A stretch of 64,000 bases of DNA, taken from the NCBI GenBank assembly GCA_050287965.1, contig JBNKCX010000050.1, forward strand, positions 1 to 64,000, in the 5' to 3' direction. This document shows, one piece after another, positions 23,682-32,390 of this stretch; position 1 is the stretch's first letter, and each line of letters starts with the position of its first letter. Origin of the DNA: CBFDBF01 sp050287965 (GTDB lineage: Bacteria > Pseudomonadota > Gammaproteobacteria > Chromatiales > Chromatiaceae). The position numbers were made by a program, and so were the translations under genes. The notes beneath the pieces are model-generated. The model was not told where the DNA came from, searched no databases, and saw nothing but the letters and a program-made list of their open reading frames with translations.

Positions 23682-25019
23682 TCACAATATAAACCTGCTC
23701 AGATCCTCGTTCGAGGCCAGTTCCGAGAGGTTGTTATCCACGTATTCCGCATTGATTGTCACCGTAGTCCCCGGCAGTTCCGACGCGGTGAAGGAAATCC
23801 CTTCCAGGAGCCGCTCCATTACGGTATGCAGGCGGCGGGCGCCGATATTCTCCGTACTCTCGTTCACCTGCCAGGCGATCTCGGCGATACGCCGTATTCC
23901 CGCCTCGGTAAACTCGATAGTGACGTCTTCGGTCTTCAGCAATGCCCGGTACTGGTCGGTGAGAGAGGCGTCGGGTTCGGTCAGGATGCGCTCGAAATCG
24001 TCCGTCGAAAGGGCGTCCAGCTCGACGCGGATCGGCAGGCGGCCCTGCAGCTCAGGAATAAGGTCGGAGGGCTTGGCCAGGTGGAAGGCGCCGGAGGCGA
24101 TGAAGAGGATATGATCGGTTTTCACCATTCCCTGTTTGGTGGAAACGGTACACCCCTCCACCAACGGCAGTAGGTCCCGCTGCACCCCCTCCCGGGAGAC
24201 ATCCGGCCCGCCGTATTCGGCTCGGCTGGCGACCTTGTCGAGTTCGTCCAGAAAAACGATACCGTTCTGTTCCACCATTTCCAGGGCGTGCAGTTTCAGG
24301 TCCTCATCGTTGATACGTTTCGCCGCCTCTTCGTCCTGTAGGATCTTGAGGGCGTCCTTGATGCGCAGTTTGCGCTTGCGGGTGCGACCGCTGCCGATGT
24401 TCTGAAACAATCCCTGCAGTTGGCTGGTCATCTCTTCCATGCCCGGAGGCGCCATGATCTCCACGCCGAGCTGGGCTGCCGAGACCTCGATCTCGATCTC
24501 CTTTTCATCCATCTCGCCATTGCGGATCTTCTGCCGGAACTTCTCCCGGGTGGGGGAGTTCTCCGCGGCCGGGCGGCTCTCCTCCTCCCAGCTGGAAACG
24601 GTGGGGCGGGGCAACAAAGCGTCGAGCACCCGTTCCTCCGCGGCTTCCGCCGCCATATCCTGCACCTTTTCCAGTTCCTGCTCGCGAACCATCTTCATGG
24701 CCGAATCCGCCAGATCCCTGATGATCGATTCCACGTCGCGGCCGACATAACCCACCTCGGTAAATTTCGTCGCCTCCACCTTGATGAAGGGGGCGTTTGC
24801 CAAACGCGCCAGGCGCCGGGCGATCTCGGTCTTGCCGACCCCGGTGGGACCGATCATGAGGATATTCTTCGGGGTGACTTCGTTGCGCAGTTCCGGGTCC
24901 AGCTGGACGCGGCGCCAGCGGTTGCGCAGAGCGATGGCCACGGCACGTTTCGCCGCCGCCTGTCCGATGATGTGTTTGTCCAGCTCGCGGACGATCTCTT
25001 GGGGGGTTATTTCAGACAT
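23682..25019 (-). CDS. hslU: ATP-dependent protease ATPase subunit HslU
   Basis: The AAA+ unfoldase of the HslUV (ClpQY) protease. At 445 residues it has the N-domain (TPQEIVRELDKHIIGQAAAKRAVAIAL), Walker A (GPTGVGKTEIARRLA), the pore-loop region KFTEVGYVGRDVESIIRD, the intermediate I-domain (about 110-245), Walker B (GIVFLDELDKVA), the second-region box and a C-terminus ending RFIL, which docks into HslV. Transcribed with hslV, which lies 172 bp upstream on the same strand. Confidence 0.98.
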   Translation of the reverse strand: MSEITPQEIVRELDKHIIGQAAAKRAVAIALRNRWRRVQLDPELRNEVTPKNILMIGPTGVGKTEIARRLARLANAPFIKVEATKFTEVGYVGRDVESIIRDLADSAMKMVREQELEKVQDMAAEAAEERVLDALLPRPTVSSWEEESRPAAENSPTREKFRQKIRNGEMDEKEIEIEVSAAQLGVEIMAPPGMEEMTSQLQGLFQNIGSGRTRKRKLRIKDALKILQDEEAAKRINDEDLKLHALEMVEQNGIVFLDELDKVASRAEYGGPDVSREGVQRDLLPLVEGCTVSTKQGMVKTDHILFIASGAFHLAKPSDLIPELQGRLPIRVELDALSTDDFERILTEPDASLTDQYRALLKTEDVTIEFTEAGIRRIAEIAWQVNESTENIGARRLHTVMERLLEGISFTASELPGTTVTINAEYVDNNLSELASNEDLSRFIL

Positions 25020-25191
25020 ATGTGTTCTGTATGAAAAATTCGAAAACAGGTCTCTTATCGACCACGGACCGATCCATACGTTACCCGTGGATGTTTGTGC
25101 AATATCGGTATCTTTCCCAACTCAAACGGCAGATATTCTTCCAGATCAGAGGGTTATCTGAATCTTCCGCCGGACGATGAATGCGGCGATA

Positions 25192-25731
25192 TCAACATTC
25201 CAGCTCTTCAATGACCAGGTTATGGTTGGTGTAGACACAGATATCAGCGGCGATGGAAAGCCCTTTTTCCACGATCTCCCGTGCGCTTAATTCCGTATTT
25301 TCCAACAGAGCTCGGGCCGCCGCCTGGGCGTAGGCGCCGCCGGAACCGATAGCCATCAGGCTCGCTTCGGGCTCGATGACGTCGCCGGTCCCGGAGATGA
25401 TAAGAGAGGCACTGGTGTCCGCCACGCACAGCAACGCCTCTAATCGCCGCAGCATGCGGTCGGTGCGCCAGTCCTTGGCAAGCTCCACCGCCGAGCGGGT
25501 GAGATGGCCGTGGTGCTTTTCCAGCTTCGCCTCAAACCGCTCGAAAAGGGTGAAGGCATCCGCCGTCGCCCCGGCAAAACCCGCCAGTACCTGGTTCTTA
25601 TAAAGTCGACGCACCTTCCGGGCGTTGCCCTTCATAACGGTATTGCCCATGGAGACCTGGCCGTCACCGCCGATCACCACTTTACCGTCGCGTCGTATGG
25701 AAAGAATGGTCGTGCCCTTGAGTGGCTCCAC
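25192..25731 (-). CDS. hslV: ATP-dependent protease peptidase subunit HslV
   Basis: The proteolytic, proteasome-beta-like subunit of HslUV, 179 residues. GTG at 25731 is chosen because AAGGA lies 10 nt upstream and the result matches family length. Upstream frame sequence to 25872 has no similarity. The nucleophile is Thr in KG-TTILSIRR, so a short propeptide (MEPLKG) must be removed, as in Thermotoga-type HslV and unlike E. coli, where Thr directly follows Met. Other conserved blocks are VIGGDGQVSMGNTVMKGNARKVRRLY, AGFAGATADAFTLFERFE, KDWRTDRMLRRLEA and GSGGAYAQAAARALLENT. Confidence 0.95.
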   Translation of the reverse strand: MEPLKGTTILSIRRDGKVVIGGDGQVSMGNTVMKGNARKVRRLYKNQVLAGFAGATADAFTLFERFEAKLEKHHGHLTRSAVELAKDWRTDRMLRRLEALLCVADTSASLIISGTGDVIEPEASLMAIGSGGAYAQAAARALLENTELSAREIVEKGLSIAADICVYTNHNLVIEELEC

Positions 25732-25900
25732 GCTGTATGTCCTTGGTTTCGGGAAACCGTCTATTCTACCCGAACACAAATGGTGAAAATCAAGAAGGAT
25801 TTCAAGGGGGTTGTTGCAGATTCGTCTATAAACAGATTCTGGGCAAAACATTCTTTTAAATCCCATGGGCATCGGTTACGGTTGAAACGGAGGAAAGCAG

Positions 25901-26749
25901 ATGATCGAGCCTGATATACAAGACAGACGCAACCCCATCCGTCGCCGTCTTTACGAAATCATTTTTCTGGCGGAAACACCGGCCGGGAAGCTGTTCGACG
26001 AAATGTTGCTGGTAAGCATCCTGATTTCGGTTCTGGCGGTGATGCTGGAGAGCGTCGAGTCGATACGGCTGGAGTACGGTATTTATCTGCGTGTCGCCGA
26101 AGTGGTCATAACGCTGTTGTTTACCGTTGAATATTTTCTGCGGCTCTGGAGCGTCCGGCACCCGTTGCACTATGCCCGGAGTTTTTTCGGTATTATCGAT
26201 CTGCTGGCGATTCTACCGTTCTTCCTGGGCCTGATATTTGCCGGGACCCAGTCGCTGATGGTAATACGCGCCATACGTCTGTTGCGGATATTTCGCATCT
26301 TCAAGCTGGCCCGTTATCTGGAAGAAGTGATGGCGTTGATGCGGGCGCTGCGGGCCACCCGCCATAAGATCATGGTGTTTTTCGCCACCGTGCTGATCAT
26401 CTCGCTCATTCTCGGCGCCATGCTGTATGTGATCGAGGGGGAGGAGAGCGGATTTACCAGCATCCCGGCCGGATTTTACTGGGCCATCGTTACCGTCACC
26501 ACCGTGGGGTACGGTGATATTGCGCCGCAAACCCTGTTGGGACAGATTGTAGCGGCGATCGCCATGCTGCTCGGCTACAGCCTTATCATCATCCCCACCG
26601 GTATATTCGCGCTGGAAATAGCCCGCTCAGTGCGTCATTCCATTAAAGTCGGGGCATGTCCTTCCTGTTCCAGGGACGGGCATGATGAGGACGCAATCCA
26701 TTGCAAGTTTTGCGGGGCGGCTCTGCGACAAAAAGAGGACGATGGTTAA
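25901..26749 (+). CDS. Voltage-gated-type potassium channel with C-terminal zinc ribbon
   Basis: A 282-residue six-helix K+ channel. S1-S3 span about residues 32-52, 63-82 and 96-114. S4 (about 121-140, VIRAIRLLRIFRIFKLARY) has arginines every third residue, the voltage-sensor pattern. The pore helix and filter TTVGYGD (200-206) are intact, and S6 is about 213-240. The cytoplasmic tail ends in a zinc ribbon with Cys 253, 256, 268 and 271 (CPSC-x11-CKFC), which is unusual for such channels. A GGAGG-like site (CGGAGGAAAGCAG) precedes the ATG. It stands alone, divergent from hslV and convergent with xerC. Confidence 0.9.
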   Translation: MIEPDIQDRRNPIRRRLYEIIFLAETPAGKLFDEMLLVSILISVLAVMLESVESIRLEYGIYLRVAEVVITLLFTVEYFLRLWSVRHPLHYARSFFGIIDLLAILPFFLGLIFAGTQSLMVIRAIRLLRIFRIFKLARYLEEVMALMRALRATRHKIMVFFATVLIISLILGAMLYVIEGEESGFTSIPAGFYWAIVTVTTVGYGDIAPQTLLGQIVAAIAMLLGYSLIIIPTGIFALEIARSVRHSIKVGACPSCSRDGHDEDAIHCKFCGAALRQKEDDG

Positions 26750-26751
26750 CC

Positions 26752-26815
26752 TGGCGTAACGACGCCAAGGAGTGGTATTCGTGTCGGAGTCGCTTTTGCC
26801 TTTGCTCCGAATACC
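26752..26815. terminator. Two hairpins between convergent channel and xerC genes
   Basis: TGGCGT-AACG-ACGCCA (26752-26767) is a perfect 6-bp hairpin 2 bp after the channel stop codon. A second inverted repeat pairs GGTATTCG (26774-26781) with CGAATACC (26808-26815). Neither has a long T-tract, but their position between convergent genes fits transcript-end structures for both strands. Confidence 0.45.
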
Positions 26816-26829
26816 GGCCAACAGGCCTG

Positions 26830-27738
26830 CTACTTCTTTTTCGCTCGCGGATGGGCCTCGTCATAGACCCGGGCCAGATGCTGGAAGTCGAGATGGGTGT
26901 AGATCTGGGTGGTGCTGATATCGGCATGGCCCAGGAGTTCCTGCACCGCACGCAGGTCACCGGACGACTCCAGTAGATGACTGGCAAAGGAATGGCGCAG
27001 CAGATGGGGATGGAGGCTGCGGGAAGCGCCGTGGGCGACGGCCCAGCGCTTCAGGCGTTGTTGGATGGTGCGTGGATGGATCCGGGTTCCGCGTCGGCTG
27101 ACAAACAGCGCTGTTTCCTGAGGGGCGGCCAGATCTTCCCGGACCCGTAACCAGTGCTTCAGGGACTCCCGCGCTTTGCGGCCCACCGGGACCTGTCGGC
27201 TTTTGGCCCCTTTGCCGGTGACTTCGAGTGCCGCATCGCCGCTGAGATCGATGTCGCCGAGATCCAGGGAGACCAGCTCGGCCAACCGTAGACCGGAGGA
27301 GTAGATCAGTTCCATCATGGCCAGATCGCGCTGTTCCAGCGCGGTTTCCGCAGGGGCGTCCAGCAGCCGCTCCAGTTGGTCGGCGTCCAGGGTGGCCGGC
27401 AGGCGGCGGCCTACCTTGGGGGCGCGTACCCCCTGGGCGGGATTGGCCTCCGCTTCGCCCTCCCTCAGCAGGTAACGGAACAGGCTGCGCAGGGAGGAGA
27501 GTTCACGCTGCAGACTTTTCCCCGAGAGTCCGCCCCGGTGACGTTTCGCCACATAGCTGCGGACCTGGTGCTGATCCAGTTGTATCCAGGAGGTTATTCC
27601 CTCACCGGTGCACCACGCCCGGATCTGTTCCAGGTCAACGGCGTAGTTCTTCAGCGTAAGGGGCGATAGGCGGCGCTCATGGCGCAGGTGGTCAAGAAAG
27701 CGGTCGATCCAGTGTTGCAGGGGGGTTTCTACGGCCAT
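26830..27738 (-). CDS. xerC: Site-specific tyrosine recombinase XerC
   Basis: With XerD it resolves chromosome dimers at dif sites. The 302 residues contain an N-terminal SAM-like core-binding domain (about 1-95) and a catalytic domain with the R-H-R-H-Y set: Arg in SGLRLAELV, Lys in GKGAKSRQVPVG, HxxR in HLLRHSFASHLL, His in LGHADISTTQIYTH and the nucleophile Tyr in the same TQIYTH block. It starts one base into the DUF484 stop codon (TGATG), and its place after dapF and DUF484 identifies it as XerC rather than XerD. Confidence 0.95.
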   Translation of the reverse strand: MAVETPLQHWIDRFLDHLRHERRLSPLTLKNYAVDLEQIRAWCTGEGITSWIQLDQHQVRSYVAKRHRGGLSGKSLQRELSSLRSLFRYLLREGEAEANPAQGVRAPKVGRRLPATLDADQLERLLDAPAETALEQRDLAMMELIYSSGLRLAELVSLDLGDIDLSGDAALEVTGKGAKSRQVPVGRKARESLKHWLRVREDLAAPQETALFVSRRGTRIHPRTIQQRLKRWAVAHGASRSLHPHLLRHSFASHLLESSGDLRAVQELLGHADISTTQIYTHLDFQHLARVYDEAHPRAKKK

Positions 27739-28412
27739 CAGAATCCGGGTTCGGATACCACCTCCAGGGTCTTGCTGATGATGTCGCCCAGGCGGGTAAG
27801 GTACTCTGTTCCCTTGTCGGGATGAAAGCGATCGATATCACTGCTGCCGATGGCCAGCACACCCAGAACCCCTTCCCCCTCGATAGGTATCATGGCGGTG
27901 GACTGGATATCTTCCGCCTGTGGTCCGAACAGGTAGGTGCGCTTTTCAGGGTCCAGCTGACCGCACCAGGGTTTGCCTATTTCAAGAAAATCCTTAAAAC
28001 CGTCCAGGTCGGGATGGGCCTCTTCGTCATAGTGGGAGAAGAGATGAAACTCCACCCCCTCCGCCTTGAAATCATCGTGCAGTTTGTCCTGCAGGGCGTT
28101 GATGGCCTCATCGAAATCGATGGTATCGATCAGGGTAAGCGTCAGATCGTGGAGACGCTGATTGATTTCCTCGTTTTCCCGAGCTACCGCCATCAGCGTA
28201 TCGAGCTGCTGTTTGTAACGGGAAGCTTCGTCGCGCAGGGTTTTGACCTGACGTTCGATAAGGGATGAGGTGCCGTTGCTCTGGTGAGCGAGGTCGAGGG
28301 AGCTGAGTAGTCCGGGGTGACGTTCAAAAAAGTCCGGATGGTCTTTCAGGTAATCGACAACCGCCTGTTCCATCTGTTCTGATGTTACGGTTTCGTCTGG
28401 TTGCGGGCTCAT
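27738..28412 (-). CDS. DUF484 family protein (GAF-like)
   Basis: A 224-residue cytoplasmic protein. An N-terminal helix (VVDYLKDHPDFFERHPGLLSSL) and a coiled coil (SSLIERQVKTLRDEASRYKQQLDTLMAVARENEEIN) precede a GAF-like domain (about 100-220; MIPIEGEGVLGVLAIGSSDIDRFHPDKGTEYLTRLGDII). The ligand is unknown. The start is set at MSPQPDE (28412), which overlaps the dapF stop by 4 bp (ATGA). The dapF-DUF484-xerC arrangement is conserved in Gammaproteobacteria. Confidence 0.9.
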   Translation of the reverse strand: MSPQPDETVTSEQMEQAVVDYLKDHPDFFERHPGLLSSLDLAHQSNGTSSLIERQVKTLRDEASRYKQQLDTLMAVARENEEINQRLHDLTLTLIDTIDFDEAINALQDKLHDDFKAEGVEFHLFSHYDEEAHPDLDGFKDFLEIGKPWCGQLDPEKRTYLFGPQAEDIQSTAMIPIEGEGVLGVLAIGSSDIDRFHPDKGTEYLTRLGDIISKTLEVVSEPGF

Positions 28413-29239
28413 AGTTCGATACTCCCCTTGTAGACAGAAACTGCCGGGCCTGTCATCCAGACCGGCGCATCTCCTCCCTGCCACTTTATCACAAGATCGC
28501 CGCCGGGTAGGCTGACCTTTACTTCTTCATTCAGCAGGTTCAGGATCTGGCCGCAGACCACTGCCGCGCAGGCGCCGGTTCCACAGGCGAGGGTTTCTCC
28601 GGTACCACGTTCGAATACCCTCAGGCGTATATGGTCTCGGGACAGAATCTGCATAAAACCCACGTTCACTCTGCGGGGAAAGCGGGGGTGCACCTCGAGC
28701 AGCGCCCCCAGATCCTGCACCGGCGCAGTGTCGACGTCATCCACCTGGAGGACGGCGTGGGGATTGCCCATGGAAACGGCGCCGATCTGATAGCGCCGCC
28801 CTGCGGCCTCGATGTCATAGCTGGCGGAGCGGTGTTCCGCCTGGAAGGGGATGCGATCCGGCTCCAGTATCGGCGCGCCCATGTTTACGCGGATCTGTCC
28901 GTTTGCCTCCAGATAGAGCCGGATGTTTCCCGCCAGGGTGCCGACATCGATTTCCTGTTTGTCCGTTAAACCCTGATCATGAACAAAGCGCGCGAAGCAC
29001 CGGGCGCCGTTCCCGCACTGCTCCACTTCCGAGCCGTCCGCGTTGAAAATTCGATAGTGGAAATCGGTTGCCGTATCACGCGGCGGTTCCACCAGCAGGA
29101 TCTGATCACAGCCGATTCCAAAACGGCGCTCGGCGATATGCCGGCATTGATCACCCGTCAGTTCGATCTCCTGCCGGGTCGCATCGATGACAACGAAGTC
29201 GTTGCCGATACCATGCATCTTGGTAAATTCAATTTTCAT
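28409..29239 (-). CDS. dapF: Diaminopimelate epimerase
   Basis: Converts LL- to meso-diaminopimelate for lysine and peptidoglycan synthesis. The 276-residue two-domain protein starts with FTKMHGIGNDFVVID. The two catalytic Cys are in EQCGNGARCFARF and LACGTGACAAVVCG. Other signatures are MGNPHAVLQVDDVD and GGDLVIKW. It follows lptM by 51 bp and overlaps DUF484 by 4 bp, forming lptM-dapF-DUF484-xerC. Confidence 0.97.
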   Translation of the reverse strand: MKIEFTKMHGIGNDFVVIDATRQEIELTGDQCRHIAERRFGIGCDQILLVEPPRDTATDFHYRIFNADGSEVEQCGNGARCFARFVHDQGLTDKQEIDVGTLAGNIRLYLEANGQIRVNMGAPILEPDRIPFQAEHRSASYDIEAAGRRYQIGAVSMGNPHAVLQVDDVDTAPVQDLGALLEVHPRFPRRVNVGFMQILSRDHIRLRVFERGTGETLACGTGACAAVVCGQILNLLNEEVKVSLPGGDLVIKWQGGDAPVWMTGPAVSVYKGSIEL

Positions 29240-29290
29240 GGTGATTGCCGACGTCGGAGGCGGGTGATCCTTAGGGGCGGTTGCTCGGTA

Positions 29291-29431
29291 TTAGCGGCGG
29301 TTTTCCTCTTCCTGCTGCGAGTTGTCGTCCGGCAGATAAAGGGCGCCTTTCTGCCCGCATCCCGCCAGGGTGACGGCGATAATAATAACGAGCGGCAGAA
29401 ACCGGAAAAGGTTGCGCGGGCGAGTGAACAT
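29291..29431 (-). CDS. lptM: LptM/YifL-type small lipoprotein (LPS translocon maturation)
   Basis: A 46-residue lipoprotein. The start is MFTRPRNLFRFLPLVIIIAV, then the lipobox TLAGC with the acylated Cys at residue 25, and the family signature GCGQKGALYLPDD. The acidic tail NSQQEEENRR ends at TAA (29291-29293). In E. coli LptM helps mature the LptD/LptE LPS export translocon by promoting correct disulfide formation. It lies just upstream of dapF, the same place as yifL in E. coli, which supports the call strongly despite its size. Confidence 0.92.
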   Translation of the reverse strand: MFTRPRNLFRFLPLVIIIAVTLAGCGQKGALYLPDDNSQQEEENRR

Positions 29432-29521
29432 GGCGGGTGCTCCGAAATTTTAATGAATGGCCCCAGTATAAACCGAGTGCCATGGGTGGGTTAACCCCGT
29501 CGAGTGGATATGCTGCCCTTG

Positions 29522-32371
29522 TCAGGGACTGATGATATCCTCCAGCGCCCGGTTCAATCGCCGCTCCAGCCGTTTTTTGAGATTGAGCAGTTCGATGGTG
29601 GACCAACTGGATTCAAAGGAGGAGCTTGAGAACTCCAGCCCGGTGAGGTAGATTGGGTAGAGATTCTGCTCCCCACGCAGTTCAACGATATGGCGGGCCG
29701 CCTCGTGGAACAGTTCTGCGCCATACTCGAGGGAACTGAACTCCCGGTTGCCGCAGATCAGAAGATGGGGTGACTGTCGCAGGTTCAGCCCCTCGGTGAT
29801 AAGGCGCAGATCCAGATATTCATCCGCGATTCGGCTGCGGGGCGGATCGAGTCTTTCCGTTTGCCAGAGTCCGTCACGATCACGGCTTAACTTGTAATAT
29901 TCCGGAACCGCCAGGAGTTGCTGGTGGTCGTACTGGCCGGAGCGCAGGCTGCGTAACATGTTCAGCTCGTTAAAGAAACGTTGTTCCCGGTCCAGCAATT
30001 GACGTTCACTGCTGCCGCGGATGATCTGGGTAAACAGCGCTCCCTGTTCGTCAAGGACATAGAGAGTGATTCCTTCTTTGCCGCTATAGTAAAAGAGCTG
30101 AATACTGCCTTCGTGGTTATGCCGCAGAAGGGTGGGCAAGGGGGTCTCGTCAAGCAGTCCCTGGTCGATGACCACAGGACGAAAACAGTGCTGGGGTTGT
30201 GCCAGCTCCTCCAACAACTCCTCCTGAGTCCCGAAAGCAAGGTGGCCGAATTCATCAGCGGTCTTCTGGATCAGATAGAAATCATCGTCCGCCCGAAAAA
30301 GATAACGACCTTCAGGGCCGACACCGCCCGGCCCCAGTTGTTGGCAGACGTCATTAAACAGCCGCGCCGCCCGATGAGCGATTGAGGTGGCCCGGATAGA
30401 GGCGAACCCAAAAGCGGTTACCTCCGGCGGGGTCGCCTGTGGTCGGATCTGTAGCGTCAGGCGCAGGTAATGACAGAGGGACTCGGCCAGACCGCTGGTG
30501 TTCTGCTGCTGGGTCAGCAGTACCTCGCCCCAACTTGTGGTCAACAGTGCGTCCACGCTCTTTACCAGGCAGCTGTGATTGGCGCCGAAACTCAGAGGAT
30601 CACTGCGATCACTGGTGAGCTGTTTGCCCTCCTTGGAGAGATGTTCCATGGGATCCGTTCCGGTATTGACGAACAGGGTGCAGGAAGTGGCGTAGGCAGG
30701 GCCGGAAAGGGCGGCCATGCTCACTACCTGAGGGTGCGGAAAGGTATAGTTGCGGCGCAGGCAGTTGAGCAACGAGTGGAGCTCTTTCGGCGCTACCGGG
30801 GAATCCGCCGGAAACAGCGCTATTACCGTACTGCGGCTAGCCAGGCCGTTGAGGTGGATCCAGGCCAGCATCTCCAGCAGGCTGGCGGTGGTTTTCACCG
30901 GGGGTACGGTATGGACTGACTCGTCGTTCACCTCACCGCGATAGAGTGTCCAGCGCTCCTCTCCCTGCTCCCTGCGGTTGAAGTGGAGGGAGAGATATTT
31001 TTCCACCAGGTTTCGCGAGATCCCCGGATTGATGCTGTCGATCTTTCCGGGCTGCTTCTCCAGGGCGGTGAAAAGCTTGCGGCCGAGAAGATTCAGTTCC
31101 TCGGGATCGATTTGTCCTGAGGACGCGTGGGTTCTGGAGAACTCGGTCAATACCCGATAGCTGCTGGTAAGCTCCCGTACCAGGGTGTTGCGCTCCTCCA
31201 GAACCTGGTCGATTTTCCAGTCGTTTCGGATGTCCAGGGTTATCAGCCGGGCTTTGTCCCATCGCCATTCGCTCACCAGTGAGAGTAGAAACTCCCGCTG
31301 CCATTTCTCTGTTTTGAGTATCTGCGCGCGGCTCAGGGTCTGTTCCGTTTTGAAATAGAAACAACGGCGGGCCAGTTCCAGCCGTTCCATCTGGTTACGT
31401 TCCAGCAGGTACTGTTCCACGCGGCGGTAGAGGAGCAGATAGGGGTCCAGCTCATTGGTGTTCAGGTTGCCGGCGTAGAGCGATTCCTTTGTAACTTGGC
31501 AAAGCCAGCGGATATTGGGGAAGTCCCGGGAATAAGCCTCGATCAGCAGCAGCTTGAGCAAGGCTTTGTAGGGCGCTTCGATGCCTTTGTAGAGTTGCCA
31601 GTGGGCGGCGCCGAAAAATTCATCCGCCGGAGTGTTCTCAAGACCGCCGAAGTCGAGGCAGTCATACTTATCTACAAAACGTCGTTGCAACAACATGCCT
31701 ACGTATTCGCTGTAATTGTGCTCCTCCTCCGGCGGCACCAGCCACCAGATGGGGTGGCGTCCGGCCAGCAGGATGCCGGTGCGGTAGAACTCCTCCAGCA
31801 GCAGGTGGCGCTGAGTGGTGCCGCTGCTCTCGTGGGAGAGGGCTTCCCGGTCACCGCGGCGGAAGGCGTCCACGTCCATGATGAAGATGTGTACCTCCAG
31901 CTCCAGCGCCTTGGCCCATTTCTCCAGCCTTATCCGTTTTTCCCTGAGGGCGTCCAACTGTTCCGGTTTCAGCTCGGGGTCATAACAGAGCCAGACATCG
32001 AAGTCGCTGCCGGAGGTGTGCGCGATACTGCCGATACTGCCCATAATATAGAGGCCCTGTATCGGATAGCGCCGGCGCGCCCTTTTTTTATAGGAAAAGC
32101 TGCGGCTCATCTTGCGGGCGGTGCGGATTACCGCCCTGGACGGTGAGTAGTCCGCCACTCCGGCCGGGGTTTCACTGCCCACGAAGCCGGGGAGCAGCGG
32201 GTGATTGATGTGGAACAGCAGCGGCAGGAGGTTGAGGTAATCGCGCTGGGCAGGGGTCAGTTCGGCCTCGATCCTGCGCAGGCGTTCCCGCTGCAGGCCG
32301 AGAAAACGCCGGCGGACAAGACTGAGCTCTTTACGACCTATACCGTCCCGGAAATCAACCGCCTTTGCCAT
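29522..32371 (-). CDS. cyaA: Class I adenylate cyclase
   Basis: Makes cAMP from ATP. At 949 residues it is in the Pseudomonas-type length range, longer than the 848 of E. coli. The catalytic domain is N-terminal, with the nucleotidyltransferase motif GSIGSIAHTSGSDFDVWLCYD at residues 111-131, and then EVHIFIMDVDAFRRGD and the class I block SSGTTQRHLLLEEFYRTGI. The C-terminal half is a regulatory region. It follows a PAS-GGDEF gene by 19 bp, so the two are probably co-transcribed. The cyaY gene usually next to cyaA in enterics is not present. Confidence 0.95.
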   Translation of the reverse strand: MAKAVDFRDGIGRKELSLVRRRFLGLQRERLRRIEAELTPAQRDYLNLLPLLFHINHPLLPGFVGSETPAGVADYSPSRAVIRTARKMSRSFSYKKRARRRYPIQGLYIMGSIGSIAHTSGSDFDVWLCYDPELKPEQLDALREKRIRLEKWAKALELEVHIFIMDVDAFRRGDREALSHESSGTTQRHLLLEEFYRTGILLAGRHPIWWLVPPEEEHNYSEYVGMLLQRRFVDKYDCLDFGGLENTPADEFFGAAHWQLYKGIEAPYKALLKLLLIEAYSRDFPNIRWLCQVTKESLYAGNLNTNELDPYLLLYRRVEQYLLERNQMERLELARRCFYFKTEQTLSRAQILKTEKWQREFLLSLVSEWRWDKARLITLDIRNDWKIDQVLEERNTLVRELTSSYRVLTEFSRTHASSGQIDPEELNLLGRKLFTALEKQPGKIDSINPGISRNLVEKYLSLHFNRREQGEERWTLYRGEVNDESVHTVPPVKTTASLLEMLAWIHLNGLASRSTVIALFPADSPVAPKELHSLLNCLRRNYTFPHPQVVSMAALSGPAYATSCTLFVNTGTDPMEHLSKEGKQLTSDRSDPLSFGANHSCLVKSVDALLTTSWGEVLLTQQQNTSGLAESLCHYLRLTLQIRPQATPPEVTAFGFASIRATSIAHRAARLFNDVCQQLGPGGVGPEGRYLFRADDDFYLIQKTADEFGHLAFGTQEELLEELAQPQHCFRPVVIDQGLLDETPLPTLLRHNHEGSIQLFYYSGKEGITLYVLDEQGALFTQIIRGSSERQLLDREQRFFNELNMLRSLRSGQYDHQQLLAVPEYYKLSRDRDGLWQTERLDPPRSRIADEYLDLRLITEGLNLRQSPHLLICGNREFSSLEYGAELFHEAARHIVELRGEQNLYPIYLTGLEFSSSSFESSWSTIELLNLKKRLERRLNRALEDIISP

Positions 32372-32390
32372 TGGGAGCTGACCATCAGGC

